A stretch of 33,313 nucleotides of DNA from Cereibacter sphaeroides (GCA_003243455.1 QFQS01000014.1:1-33313); one strand, 5' to 3'; positions 17,950 through 26,330 are shown, counted from the first letter of the stretch. The notes: generated by a model from the letters alone, not told the origin. Numbers and translations: made by a program.

Positions 17950-19946
17950 GCCGGCCTCGCTTCATCCCGATCACCCGATGCTCGCCCATGTTGGCGCAGG
18001 CGAAAGCCGCTCGATGGTCCGAGCAGCGGCGGCGGGCCGGCGGAAAACCCCGTGCTCGGTTCTGCGCCGTCTTGATGGTGCGATTGTGATGCGTCTTCAT
18101 CCGACCGGTTCTCAACGGGCGGCGGCGTATCGAGCGGCAGTTGAGGGTGTGGCTTCTCCTTTTCTTCCGTGCGACGGCGGGGGCGTGGCTTGTCCTCCTT
18201 TGACTCGAGTGCCGCCCCTGTTTCGAATCGCAATGGCGGCGTTGTTTTCTCCGCAAAGGCCGGCTCGTTTGTCGGAAGACCATTATATCTGTCGACAAAG
18301 CGCACGACCGGGAGGTTTCTCCCGAAACGAAGATAACCCGCAAGATTGGGGAGGTTCGTGACCTCTGTGTGCATCACCAGCGGCCGGGTCACCTGCATCC
18401 GCGAGAGATTGACCCCGTCGCGCATATCGTTGACGCCGTAGGACATGCCCTCATTGGCCTCGACCTGCTCTACCTGCCCCAGATTTTCCGAGACATGCTT
18501 CGCGGTCGGGGTGTCGTTAGCCCTTAACGCGACCCAGGTGGAACAATAGCCTGTGATGGCCGCTGCATCCTGGATGCCATATGTGGCTTCCAACTGCGGA
18601 TAGGACTGGAATCCCAATATGCCGCACCCACCATATTTGCGAGCGCGGGCGAGAAAGTCGCTCAGGGATGGCAGTTTCTGGAGCGTCGGAAGCTCGTCGA
18701 TCACGCAATAAAGACGACGCTTGCGGTCGGCTGGAAGGCTCATGATCGCGCTGATCGCAATGTCGAGCCAGACCGTCACCAGGGGGCGAAGCGAGGGCAA
18801 CTGGTCTGCTTTCACGGTGATGAAGAGCCAGCTGTCATCCTCCTCATTGGCGACCCAATCCCGGATCGAGAAGCCGTCGGCGGTATCGTCGAGATAGGAA
18901 AAGCTGCGCATGACGGAGGCGAGTTCTGCGCGGATGCCAGCCGAGGTGCGGTCTCCTTCCATCGAGATGAACGCTGCCGCGTCGGTGCCCTCCGCGAATG
19001 CCGCCAGGGTCTTCAAGGGACTGCGCAGGATCGTGTCGAGAAGAATGGAAACGAGCATCCGGTCGCTGCGCGCGAGCTTGCGGAAGACGGCGACCAAAGT
19101 TCCACGCGCGGCCTTGGCCCAGAAAGGGTCTCCCCCTTTGTCCGGGATGGTCGACTCTGCGATCTGATCATAATGGTAGTCCCTCGGGACATCGACCCAG
19201 GGTGACCATCGGTCAGCCCGCTCATCGAGCGGATTGAGCAGGATATCGTGACCGGGCCGATAGAATTTTTCGACGAAGGTGCCGGCCGTGTCATAGACGA
19301 TAGCCCGCTTGCCGGCCTTGCGCATTCCCGCCAGCATCTTGAGAATGATGTTGGTCTTGCCGGTTCCTGGCGCTCCGCAGATCAGGATATGCTCCGGCTC
19401 GAAGGCGTCGGGAACTGGCACGCCGCCTATCGAGAAGCTGCCCTTCTTCGTCCGCCAAAGGAGGCGCCGGAGCTGTCGCGCGGTACCGAACCGGGCGCCG
19501 CGCAGGAACTGGTTGGAGCCAAGGCCCCGTCCCGTCCGGGTAAAATAGAACCAGGCCCAGACGAGCATCAGAAGTGCGAAGGTACCCGACAGCGCCGCCC
19601 CATAAAGAAGGTGATGCTCCATCGCCTGCATCGTTTTCATTGCGACAGGCGAACCCAGCAGGGCATCCGAACTGGTCCAATATTGTCGGCCCGAAGGGGT
19701 TCGAAAAAGGAGCGGCGCGCCTCCCGGTACATCACTTTTCAAGGTGGCCTCGGCAATCTTGAAAGCAACGAAGCGTTCATAGTCGCTCGACTTCTCCAGC
19801 ACATACCAGACCATCCCCCCGATCCAGATGACCAGTCCTGCAAGCGTCGTCTGAAAGAAGACCTGGGTGGTCATCCGGACATTATGGACGATAGCCTGCC
19901 CGCCCCGGGTCCACGACCCCAGCGTATCGTTGCGGAAGATGCTCAT
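17946..19946 (-). CDS. traD: Type IV coupling protein, TraD/TraG-like ATPase
   Basis: 666 residues. Two N-terminal membrane helices (about 32-50 and 113-135) precede a cytoplasmic motor ATPase: Walker A CGAPGTGKT at 190-198, then RAIVYDTAGTFVEKFY; Walker B LYCVIDELPTL near 408-418; and ARKYGGCGILGFQSYPQLEATYG. This TrwB/TraD-type protein links the relaxosome to the secretion channel. The C-terminal 80 residues are Pro/Glu/Lys-rich and disordered. It starts four bases inside the upstream ribbon-helix-helix gene and ends four bases inside the relaxase gene, so all are co-translated. No other T4SS genes are in the window. Confidence 0.93.
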   Translation of the reverse strand: MSIFRNDTLGSWTRGGQAIVHNVRMTTQVFFQTTLAGLVIWIGGMVWYVLEKSSDYERFVAFKIAEATLKSDVPGGAPLLFRTPSGRQYWTSSDALLGSPVAMKTMQAMEHHLLYGAALSGTFALLMLVWAWFYFTRTGRGLGSNQFLRGARFGTARQLRRLLWRTKKGSFSIGGVPVPDAFEPEHILICGAPGTGKTNIILKMLAGMRKAGKRAIVYDTAGTFVEKFYRPGHDILLNPLDERADRWSPWVDVPRDYHYDQIAESTIPDKGGDPFWAKAARGTLVAVFRKLARSDRMLVSILLDTILRSPLKTLAAFAEGTDAAAFISMEGDRTSAGIRAELASVMRSFSYLDDTADGFSIRDWVANEEDDSWLFITVKADQLPSLRPLVTVWLDIAISAIMSLPADRKRRLYCVIDELPTLQKLPSLSDFLARARKYGGCGILGFQSYPQLEATYGIQDAAAITGYCSTWVALRANDTPTAKHVSENLGQVEQVEANEGMSYGVNDMRDGVNLSRMQVTRPLVMHTEVTNLPNLAGYLRFGRNLPVVRFVDRYNGLPTNEPAFAEKTTPPLRFETGAALESKEDKPRPRRRTEEKEKPHPQLPLDTPPPVENRSDEDASQSHHQDGAEPSTGFSAGPPPLLGPSSGFRLRQHGRASGDRDEARPA

Positions 19947-20245
19947 CGGCCACCCTCCCCCGCTTCGAGCAGGCCCCGTTCGAGGAGCAGGGCGCGGGCA
20001 TCCTCCATCCCTTTCTGGAGAATGTCGGGGCGCCGTGTTCCTACCGACGCTGCAAGGATGGCGAAGACCTGTATGAGGGTCGCCTGCACCTCATCGAAGC
20101 GGCCATGATAGCCGCCCGCGTCCATACCCTCGAATCGGTTGAGGATGTCGCGCACATAGTCGGGAACGGTTGTGTCGGAGGCTCGGGCGCCGCCGACAAG
20201 ACGCTCATAGAGCGCGTCCTTGAACCTGATGGTAATTCTGGGCAA
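19943..20245 (-). CDS. Ribbon-helix-helix relaxosome accessory/regulatory protein
   Basis: 100 residues. The start is probably TTG at 20243-20245 because AGGAG lies eight bases upstream and the product begins with the typical strand PRITIRFKDALYERL; a GTG ten codons upstream (20273-20275) is the alternative. The N-terminal ribbon-helix-helix is followed by VPDYVRDILNRF and an alpha-helical C-terminus. Small RHH proteins of this position (like TrwA or TraY) bind oriT, help the relaxase and repress their own operon. It is the first gene of the traD-traA-transglycosylase operon. The CAGTGCC repeats just upstream are candidate binding sites. Confidence 0.8.
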   Translation of the reverse strand: MPRITIRFKDALYERLVGGARASDTTVPDYVRDILNRFEGMDAGGYHGRFDEVQATLIQVFAILAASVGTRRPDILQKGMEDARALLLERGLLEAGEGGR

Positions 20246-20350
20246 GCGCCGAACTCCTGTCCGACGCCTGATCACAATGATGAAGCAGCGGCCTTATACG
20301 GCACCAACAGGCTGATCTCAATTGATAATGCTGGGACGAGGTGGCAGCCA

Positions 20351-20424
20351 AACAGTGCCAAGGCAGATCAAGCACTTACAGATAAATGACTGCCGAACAG
20401 TGCCGTGCGGCGTCAATCAGTGCC
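20351..20424 (+). repeat. CAGTGCC iterons upstream of the mobilization operon
   Basis: Three direct repeats AACAGTGCC (20351-20359), AACAGTGCC (20396-20404) and ATCAGTGCC (20416-20424) lie about 100-180 bp upstream of the ribbon-helix-helix gene. They suit operator or relaxosome-binding sites. The binding role is inferred from position only. Confidence 0.5.
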
Positions 20425-20482
20425 ATTGCCTTTGACCGGAAAATTTCCCCGAAAGTCGCAGAAAAGCTTGTGATTCGCGCCC

Positions 20483-20564
20483 GCAGCACCCGTGCGTACG
20501 GTGCATTACAACTTACGCCCTTCGGGGCGTGCGTCGATGCCAACGCACGAGCTTGCCTCGTGCG
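20483..20564 (+). repeat. Structured repeat, copy 1 (candidate oriT / recombination site)
   Basis: The core GTGCGTACGGTGCATTACAA (20492-20511) is preceded by GCAGCACCC. After the core come ACGCCC-TTCG-GGGCGT, then GCGTC, then an 8-bp hairpin CGCACGAG-CTTGC-CTCGTGCG (20544-20564). Copy 2 at 27362 has the same core and architecture with compensating base changes in both hairpins. Copy 1 lies upstream of the relaxosome genes, the usual place for oriT. The 490-bp stretch 20276-20768 holds no convincing gene. Confidence 0.65.
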
Positions 20565-20685
20565 CTAGATTGACGTCCGAAAGGAGGGCAAACCGCTGAT
20601 CTGGAAGGGACATTTCCACGCCCCGAAGGATCGGCAATGACCGGGCCGGAAGCCCGGTCGAGCCGTTCAAATCCATGCCGCCCAT

Positions 20686-20710
20686 AAAACCCTGCGTGTC
20701 CTGGGGTTTT
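20686..20710 (+). terminator. Hairpin AAAACCC...GGGTTTT before the integrase genes
   Basis: A seven-bp stem ends in TTTT. A 7-bp GACCGGG/CCCGGTC hairpin lies just upstream (20639-20659). It may terminate a leader transcript or insulate the integrase operon. Confidence 0.35.
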
Positions 20711-20768
20711 CCTCGGCCACGCTCCCCCCCGGCTCCATCGGAGCCGCGATTTATGGAGCAACGACGCC

Positions 20769-22016
20769 ATGAAACGCGCCGAAATAATTGACCTCAATAC
20801 CATCAATCCCGCATCCATCGCCCTGCCTCCGCAGGGGGAAAGAATGATCCATGACAGCGAAGCAAAAGGGCTTTCCCTGCGCCTCCGCGCCACTGGCGCA
20901 CGCACTTGGATCGTGAAGGAAAAGGTGGGCAGCAAAACCAGCTCGCGCACCTTGGGACAGGTCGCCCTCATACCCCTCGCCGCCGCCCGCCATATGGTTG
21001 CAGCGCAACCCCTCCTCCCCCACAACGATACCAACGCTCCACCTTCCGCGCCCCTATTTAGTCCGGAAGCTCGTATCTACGAAGTGATGCCGCACTTCCT
21101 CGCTTTGGGTGAAACCGGACGATGGAAGGCCAGCACGGTCCGCAACATGCGGGCAGCGGCGGACACGCATATCCTGCCACTGCTGGGGCTGAAAAAGGTC
21201 CGCGACCTCAAACCGGAAGAAGTGGCGCGCTGGCAGATGGACGTCGCCGCCAAGAGCAGCGCCGTGCGCATGGCGCTCTCCACGCTTTCCGGCTTGATGC
21301 TTTACGCAGAAGACCATGGCCTTCGCGATCCCGGTTGCAATCCGTGCCGGGGGCTTCGGAAGAAGCAGAGGAGCAATCGCGGGCAACCCCTCCCGACTGC
21401 CACTGTGCGCCGCCTGTGGGCAGCTCTCGACAGGCTGCACGATGTAATGCCCAATGCCTGCGATGCGGTGCGCTTGCTTCTCCTCACCGGCGCACGGCGT
21501 AGCGAGATATTGTCCCTTGAATGGGATCGCATCATCGGCACCCGCGCTGTGCTGGAAGATTCCAAGACCGGACCTCGGACGATCTGGCTCAACACCCCTG
21601 CCCGCACGGTCCTTGAAACCCGACGGAAGACGGCTACCGGCAGATATGTGTTTCCCGCCGCAAGGATCGACGGGCCGATGAGGGTTCTCGACCATGCTTG
21701 GTCAATGATCCGCAAAGAGGCTGTGCTTGGCGCGCTTCGCGTGCATGATCTTCGTCACCATTTCGCTTCTGTCGCGGTGTCGAACGGGATCGACCTACGG
21801 CTGGTCAGCCAGCTTCTGGGCCATCAGGATATAGATTCCACGCTTGGCTATGCCCATCTCACAACCGCCGCTCTCACAAGGTCGGCAACGCGCATATCTG
21901 GGCGACTGGATCGTTCGCTGCGTGGTGAGCATTCGAACGCGACGACGCTCAGACGCACCCCACGGAAGGCTCCTGCGCCAGTTTTGGCCAATGAAGCGGA
22001 GGAGGCTCATGGCTAA
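20769..22016 (+). CDS. Tyrosine recombinase/integrase 1
   Basis: 415 residues. An N-terminal arm/DUF4102-like part (DSEAKGLSLRLRATGARTWIVKEKV) is followed by a SAM-like core-binding domain (about 100-195) and the catalytic domain. All catalytic residues are visible: R243 (TGARRSE), K266 (EDSKTGP), H326 and R329 (HDLRH), H352 (LLGH) and Y361 (LGYAHL). The C-terminal 40 residues are a basic, poorly ordered extension. It probably catalyses integration or excision of the passenger segment. Its TAA overlaps the start of integrase 2 by eight bases (ATGGCTAA), so the pair is translationally coupled. Confidence 0.93.
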   Translation: MKRAEIIDLNTINPASIALPPQGERMIHDSEAKGLSLRLRATGARTWIVKEKVGSKTSSRTLGQVALIPLAAARHMVAAQPLLPHNDTNAPPSAPLFSPEARIYEVMPHFLALGETGRWKASTVRNMRAAADTHILPLLGLKKVRDLKPEEVARWQMDVAAKSSAVRMALSTLSGLMLYAEDHGLRDPGCNPCRGLRKKQRSNRGQPLPTATVRRLWAALDRLHDVMPNACDAVRLLLLTGARRSEILSLEWDRIIGTRAVLEDSKTGPRTIWLNTPARTVLETRRKTATGRYVFPAARIDGPMRVLDHAWSMIRKEAVLGALRVHDLRHHFASVAVSNGIDLRLVSQLLGHQDIDSTLGYAHLTTAALTRSATRISGRLDRSLRGEHSNATTLRRTPRKAPAPVLANEAEEAHG

Positions 22017-23286
22017 TCTCCTCCTCCCGCTGACGGACGCCATCTGTCACAGAGCCAAACCTGAAATAAAAGAATACGCGCTTCGCGATCAGCGTCAACC
22101 GGGCCTTGCGCTTCGTGTCCAGCCCAGCGGCGCGCGAAGCTGGACTATGCGGACCCGCATCAAGGAAAAAGCGGCCCGGCATTTCCTTGGCAATTTCCCT
22201 GATGTGTCGGTCAAAGCCGCTCGCCAGATAGCCAATGCGCTGCTTGCCGGGGATGCCGATGCGCCACCTGTCAGGTCGGTCGCTCCACTCTTCGAAGCGT
22301 TTCAGGCTGAGCATGAACAGCGCGCCGGAGCCTTCTACAAACCGCAGGGATTGCGCGCCTATCAAACCTATATGCGGTGCGAATTACTGTCCGCCTTTGG
22401 CGGCAAACGGCTTGATGCTATCGCACGCCAAGATGTCGCTCGCTGGTTTGAAGGATATAGCCTGAGGCGGCCCGGCGGCGCTAATCGCGCCCTTGGCATC
22501 CTTGGCGCTATGCTGGGTCGGGCAAAGGCATGGGGCTATATGCCGGACGGATGGCGAAACCCGGTGTCGGGCATCCGGATGAACCGGCGCAAGGTCATCG
22601 GCACCTTTCTCAGCGATACCGAAATGGCCCGGTTAGGGGCCGTACTGGACGAAAAAACAGCCGAAGGCTGCAACGCTTCCGCCCTCCTCCGCTTTTTGAC
22701 ACTGACCGGATGCAGGGTTAGCGAAGCGGTCGATCTGGAATGGCAGGACGTTTTACCGGATCGACTAAGGCTCAGGGAAAGTAAGACAGGTCCACGCGAT
22801 GTCCCCTTGGGTGCGCCAGTTCGAGGCTTCCTCAAATCGCACCGAGCCAATCTAACCCGTCGCGGCCTCGGTCGCCTTCGGCATGTATTCCCCATGTTCG
22901 GGGGGCAGCGGTATGAAGGGGTGCGCTCGGTCTGGCACGTTGTTCGACGACAGGCAACGCTGCCGCCAGCGCTGCGTATCCATGATCTGCGGCACAGCTT
23001 TGCCAGCCATGCGGTTATGTCGGGCGAAACGCTGTTCGCGACATCTCGTTTACTGGGCCACAGCCGCATACAAATGACGGCGCGTTATGCTCATCTGGCC
23101 GATGGCGCGATGCTTTTGGCTGCGGAGAAGGTCGGGGCAATCGTAGCCCGCAGTTGCACCGCCAAGCGATCCGAATTGGCCGCCATCACAAGCAGCGCGG
23201 CGACATCTATGAACACGACGCGATTGGAGAACCTCGAGGCACTTCTTGCCACTGTTCATGACGACGAGGGAGGCAGCCATGAATGA
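22009..23286 (+). CDS. Tyrosine recombinase/integrase 2
   Basis: 425 residues from the ATG at 22009-22011, with GGAGGAGG just upstream. Same domain order as integrase 1: DUF4102-like N-terminus (LRDQRQPGLALRVQPSGARSW), core-binding domain, catalytic domain with R236 (TGCRVSE), K259 (ESKTGP), H325 and R328 (HDLRHSF), H351 (LLGHS) and Y360 (ARYAHL). The two integrases share the overall plan but differ clearly in sequence. Tandem non-identical recombinases often act together, as in RIT-type elements (which carry three). Its stop overlaps the next small gene by eight bases (ATGAATGA). Confidence 0.93.
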   Translation: MANLLLPLTDAICHRAKPEIKEYALRDQRQPGLALRVQPSGARSWTMRTRIKEKAARHFLGNFPDVSVKAARQIANALLAGDADAPPVRSVAPLFEAFQAEHEQRAGAFYKPQGLRAYQTYMRCELLSAFGGKRLDAIARQDVARWFEGYSLRRPGGANRALGILGAMLGRAKAWGYMPDGWRNPVSGIRMNRRKVIGTFLSDTEMARLGAVLDEKTAEGCNASALLRFLTLTGCRVSEAVDLEWQDVLPDRLRLRESKTGPRDVPLGAPVRGFLKSHRANLTRRGLGRLRHVFPMFGGQRYEGVRSVWHVVRRQATLPPALRIHDLRHSFASHAVMSGETLFATSRLLGHSRIQMTARYAHLADGAMLLAAEKVGAIVARSCTAKRSELAAITSSAATSMNTTRLENLEALLATVHDDEGGSHE

Positions 23287-23479
23287 GGATGATCGTCAGA
23301 GAGACGAGCGCATCAAAGCCGCATTGGAAGCACTCCCAGATCGGACCTATAGAATTTTCTACCTCAACGTAGTGGAGAAAATGAGCCACGTCGAAATAGC
23401 TAAGCAAGAATGGATGTTCGTCTGTCAGGTGCGACGGCATATGCGCCGGGCGTTCCGAGCTATTGCCAGTACGAGATAA
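23279..23479 (+). CDS. Sigma-70 region-4-like mini-protein
   Basis: 66 residues. The pattern AALEALPDRTYRIFYLNVVEKMSHVEIAKQE...VRRHMRRAFRAI matches the helix-turn-helix of sigma-70 region 4 (LPxRxRxxFxLxxxxxxSxxEIAxxx...VxxxxxxA), but there is no region 2, so it cannot be a complete sigma factor. GGGAGG lies seven bases before the ATG, which overlaps the integrase 2 stop by eight bases. As third gene of the integrase operon it is probably a DNA-binding regulator or recombination accessory factor; this is inference from context. Confidence 0.75.
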   Translation: MNEDDRQRDERIKAALEALPDRTYRIFYLNVVEKMSHVEIAKQEWMFVCQVRRHMRRAFRAIASTR

Positions 23480-23548
23480 TTCTAAAATCGCCCTGCCAGC
23501 GCTTAACGCTTGGCAAGGCAATGTTTTCCAGCGATCTTGAGAAGCGAT

Positions 23549-24478
23549 ATGAAGACCCTTGACGATCCCGATGTGAAATTGCCGGAGCCGAAACGCCGGG
23601 AGCTTGCTCACGTCGTGGAGGTCATTCAAGCTGGCTTTGCCCGCGCCATTCGCCACCGGACGATGGAGCGGTTTCGCAACGGCAAACTGCTCAAGATCAT
23701 CCTTTTCGGGAGCTACGCACGCGGTGATTGGGTTGAAGACCCTATCGGACGCTATTTCTCGGACTATGACATTCTTGTGGTAGTCGATCATGAGGATTTG
23801 ACAAACGTATCGGAATTTTGGACCGCGACAGAGGAACGTTTTCTAGGTGATCTCACCGAAGGCAAAGTTCTGCGCACGCCGGTCAGCCTGATTTATCACA
23901 GCCTTGACGATGTGAACGAGAAGCTGCGGCTTGGCCGCTATTTCTTCATGGATATCCTCAGGGATGGCATTCTCCTGCATGATGAACCGCATCATGCGTT
24001 TGCTGAGCCGAAGCAGCTATCGTCAGGGGAAGCGCTACGGGAAACGCGGAGCTATTTCGAGGAGTGGTTTGAGAGCGCATCGGACTTCCTCGACAGCGCG
24101 AGGGACGCGACTGCAAAGGGAAAGGACAAACTAGCTGCCTTCCTACTTCATCAGGCAACTGAGCGCTTCTATCACTGCGTTTTTCTAGTTCGCGCGCTCT
24201 ACAGTCCCAAAACCCACAACTTGAACCGGCTGCGAGCTTTGACTGAACAGCTCGAACCGACGCTGCAAACGGTCTGGCTATCGAATGAGCGAGGCCACAA
24301 GCGGGCGTATAACCTGCTGCGCGAAGCCTACATCAAGGCGCGATATTCGCGCGAATATGAGATTACAACCAATGAAATTGCATGGCTAAACGAACGCGTA
24401 ACTGATCTTCAAACGCGGGTTAGTACCATATGCCTCACACGGATCGCTGAACTAACCAACCGACAGAGTCCTGCCTAA
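23549..24478 (+). CDS. Nucleotidyltransferase-HEPN fusion protein
   Basis: 309 residues from the ATG at 23549 (MKTLDDPDVK), with GAGAAG upstream. N-terminal Pol-beta-type nucleotidyltransferase: GSYARGD at 54-60 and the D-x-D pair D72/D74 in SDYDILVVVD. C-terminal HEPN-like helical domain from about residue 165: SYFEEWFESASDFLDSARD, FLLHQATERFYHCVFLVRALYSPKTHNLNRL. In two-gene MNT-HEPN toxin-antitoxin systems the MNT enzyme adenylylates and silences the HEPN RNase. Here both are in one chain, and the canonical HEPN R-x4-6-H motif is not obvious. A stand-alone regulatory or defence function is possible. It is the first cargo gene after the recombinase operon. Confidence 0.85.
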   Translation: MKTLDDPDVKLPEPKRRELAHVVEVIQAGFARAIRHRTMERFRNGKLLKIILFGSYARGDWVEDPIGRYFSDYDILVVVDHEDLTNVSEFWTATEERFLGDLTEGKVLRTPVSLIYHSLDDVNEKLRLGRYFFMDILRDGILLHDEPHHAFAEPKQLSSGEALRETRSYFEEWFESASDFLDSARDATAKGKDKLAAFLLHQATERFYHCVFLVRALYSPKTHNLNRLRALTEQLEPTLQTVWLSNERGHKRAYNLLREAYIKARYSREYEITTNEIAWLNERVTDLQTRVSTICLTRIAELTNRQSPA

Positions 24479-24651
24479 AAGAGCAGCCAGATTAAAAGCC
24501 AGCTTTGCGCGGGCTGCGGCGTCTCGACATGGGGAAATTTCTGGCGTCGAACGAGGCGGCGGAGATAGTTGACATAGGGCGGCTACCTGCTGAACCAACA
24601 GCGCGATTGTTCCGTCTTTGAAATGAAGAAAACTACATTTACTTGGAGGAG

Positions 24652-24680
24652 TTGCTTTAGGTTCGATGCCGTCATACTGT
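24652..24680 (+). promoter_or_regulatory. Possible sigma-70-like promoter for the exported unknown
   Basis: TTGCTT (24652-24657), a 17-bp spacer and TACTGT (24675-24680) sit 25 bp before the start codon at 24705. The match is moderate and by eye only. Confidence 0.3.
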
Positions 24681-24704
24681 AAGATGATGTGTCCAGGGGG
24701 GTTT

Positions 24705-25454
24705 ATGATCAGATTCATCGGCTGCGTCGCGCTCCTGTTAGGAGGACCTTTATTGGCGGCTGCCCCTGTCAAAAAGCCATTGCCCAAAACGGCTGCAAAG
24801 CCTGTACCGACTGCCTCCAAACCCACGCCAGTCCCCGCTCGAATATATGATTTCAAAGGTATTCCGCTTGGGATCAGCTTAGAGGATTTCAGAACGAAGC
24901 CTCATCCAGATGGGAAGCCATCTAAGGTGGTATGCACAGGAGATGAACTGCCTGACGAACTAGGCGGGCAAGAAGCCGCTAGGATGACGAGAATTTACGA
25001 CGATACCGAAAAGTCTTTAGGGGTTAAGCGTTGTGTCTTCATGGAGCAGTCTGGCATCTCCAAATACTACTATGAAGCAGCCCTCAACCTTGCAGCTACG
25101 CGATACAACATGACGCCATATGGCTTTTATTTCATAGCCGATCCGAAAGATGGCGTGATGCGTTTGTTCCGTTTTTCTGGGACATCTGTCCGAGATGCAG
25201 CGGCTGAGGTCATCACGGCAATGACAGGGAAGTTTGGCCAACCCCACATCGTGACTGATAAGGTTCAGAATAAAATGGGAGCATCATTCGACCATGTGAT
25301 TGCCACATGGTCGAATCCCCTGTCGGCAATCATTGTCGAAGATCGTTATAGTAAGATTGATGATATGGGTATCGTCATGATAGACACTAGGCTATCGAAG
25401 ATCATCAATGATGCAGACGCCGCAAAAAAGGCTGCCACGCCAAACGCTATTTGA
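24705..25454 (+). CDS. Exported protein of unknown function
   Basis: 249 residues from the ATG at 24705-24707, four bases after a GGGGGG ribosome site. Signal peptide MIRFIGCVALLLGGPLLAAA, then a Pro/Lys/Ala linker (about 20-45). The globular part starts with YDFKGIPLGISLEDF, a pattern of small periplasmic proteins that recognise a repeated G-I-x-L-G-x-S...F strand-helix unit; it recurs loosely later (PYGFYFIADPKDGVMRLFRFSG). Two cysteines (VVCTGDE, RCVFMEQ) could pair. No enzyme motif is seen. It is cargo of the passenger segment and its base composition is poorer in GC than the flanking core genes. Confidence 0.75.
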   Translation: MIRFIGCVALLLGGPLLAAAPVKKPLPKTAAKPVPTASKPTPVPARIYDFKGIPLGISLEDFRTKPHPDGKPSKVVCTGDELPDELGGQEAARMTRIYDDTEKSLGVKRCVFMEQSGISKYYYEAALNLAATRYNMTPYGFYFIADPKDGVMRLFRFSGTSVRDAAAEVITAMTGKFGQPHIVTDKVQNKMGASFDHVIATWSNPLSAIIVEDRYSKIDDMGIVMIDTRLSKIINDADAAKKAATPNAI

Positions 25455-25487
25455 TTTTTATCATAATATGCTATCAAAGGAAAATAT

Positions 25488-26240
25488 TTACCTATCACTT
25501 AAATGATTTTCCAACATTTGGTTAGCCTTCTGCGCCAGTGGGCCACTGATCTTGAGTTGATCACCATAGATGCGAGCGGCAGTTACTATGTCACCCATTA
25601 GCCGGTCGGTTGAGCAACCTAGTCTATCGAGCGCCCATTGCACCGCTTGTTTATCTGCATGCGCGATAGTAAACCGATCACTCGTAAAATTATCAAGCTC
25701 GAGTATGCAGCAAGTCTCTGAATGGAGCGTCATGACGCTATCTTGCGCGTCAGTGCGTATGTTCATACCGATGACATGAACCAGTCGGTCGACAGGGCCG
25801 AGCTGAAAGATCCGGTCCCCCTCGATCGCGCTGAGGACACGAAAGTGATGCCGTTCGCACGCAATCACGCAACCGTCTGCTTCGCCTTCTTCACCGCCAG
25901 CCTCCGGCGGCAGAGGCCGTGTCGCAAAATAAAGCGCTACAAGGGGATTTGTTGTCCAATCGAGCAACGGGGTTGGAATGCCGTAGTGTTGGGCGAGAAC
26001 AAGCCACTGAATGTCATTCTGTGGCATTGGATTTGCAAAACGTGTAGCAATCTTCCGCCATCCAATTAAGTCACCGAAATCCTTAATTCCGTAAATGCCA
26101 TCACGGAATGCGCCCGGTATGATCGGCCAACTTTTGTCAGCATGTCCGCGAAAAAGCAATTCGCTGGTCAAATGCGTATTACTGAGCCAAAATATGAACT
26201 CAGAAATGATCTTCGTGCCTCTATCTAAATCTGATGCCAT
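25488..26240 (-). CDS. FRG-domain protein
   Basis: 250 residues from the ATG at 26238-26240, preceded by AGAGAAG; a TTG ten codons upstream is less likely. The FRG family motifs are plain: LLFRGHADKSWPIIPGAFR at 28-46 (the FRG triplet itself at 30-32) and WLVLAQHYGIPTPLLDWTTNPLVALYFAT at about 79-107. FRG proteins are common in mobile islands and near defence genes, but their biochemical activity is not established. No second domain is recognised; the C-terminal half is helical (AVQWALDRLGCSTDRLMGDIV). It is transcribed divergently from the HNH gene, with 90 bp between the starts. Confidence 0.85.
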   Translation of the reverse strand: MASDLDRGTKIISEFIFWLSNTHLTSELLFRGHADKSWPIIPGAFRDGIYGIKDFGDLIGWRKIATRFANPMPQNDIQWLVLAQHYGIPTPLLDWTTNPLVALYFATRPLPPEAGGEEGEADGCVIACERHHFRVLSAIEGDRIFQLGPVDRLVHVIGMNIRTDAQDSVMTLHSETCCILELDNFTSDRFTIAHADKQAVQWALDRLGCSTDRLMGDIVTAARIYGDQLKISGPLAQKANQMLENHLSDR

Positions 26241-26330
26241 ACCGACTTCTCTGATGTTAATTCGTGACAATAGCTACCACACAGATTTAAAACGAGCTAT
26301 AGCCTGTGCAATGAACGAAACGGAATAAGC

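Noticed and set aside
20351..20424. CRISPR-like array
   Set aside because: The repeats are only nine bases with unequal spacing; no array of repeats and spacers is present anywhere in the window.
20483..20564. Integron attC-type sites
   Set aside because: The hairpins resemble folded cassette sites superficially, but the GTTRRRY/RYYYAAC core boxes are absent and the recombinases lack the integron-specific extra domain as far as I can see.
20386..20568. 60-codon plus-strand frame through structured repeat copy 1 (…AYGALQ…, ending in TAG)
   Set aside because: Copy 2 is also open in the same frame across the core (AYGALQ), which is forced by base identity there; downstream the amino acids diverge while base pairing is kept, so structure explains the conservation better than a peptide.
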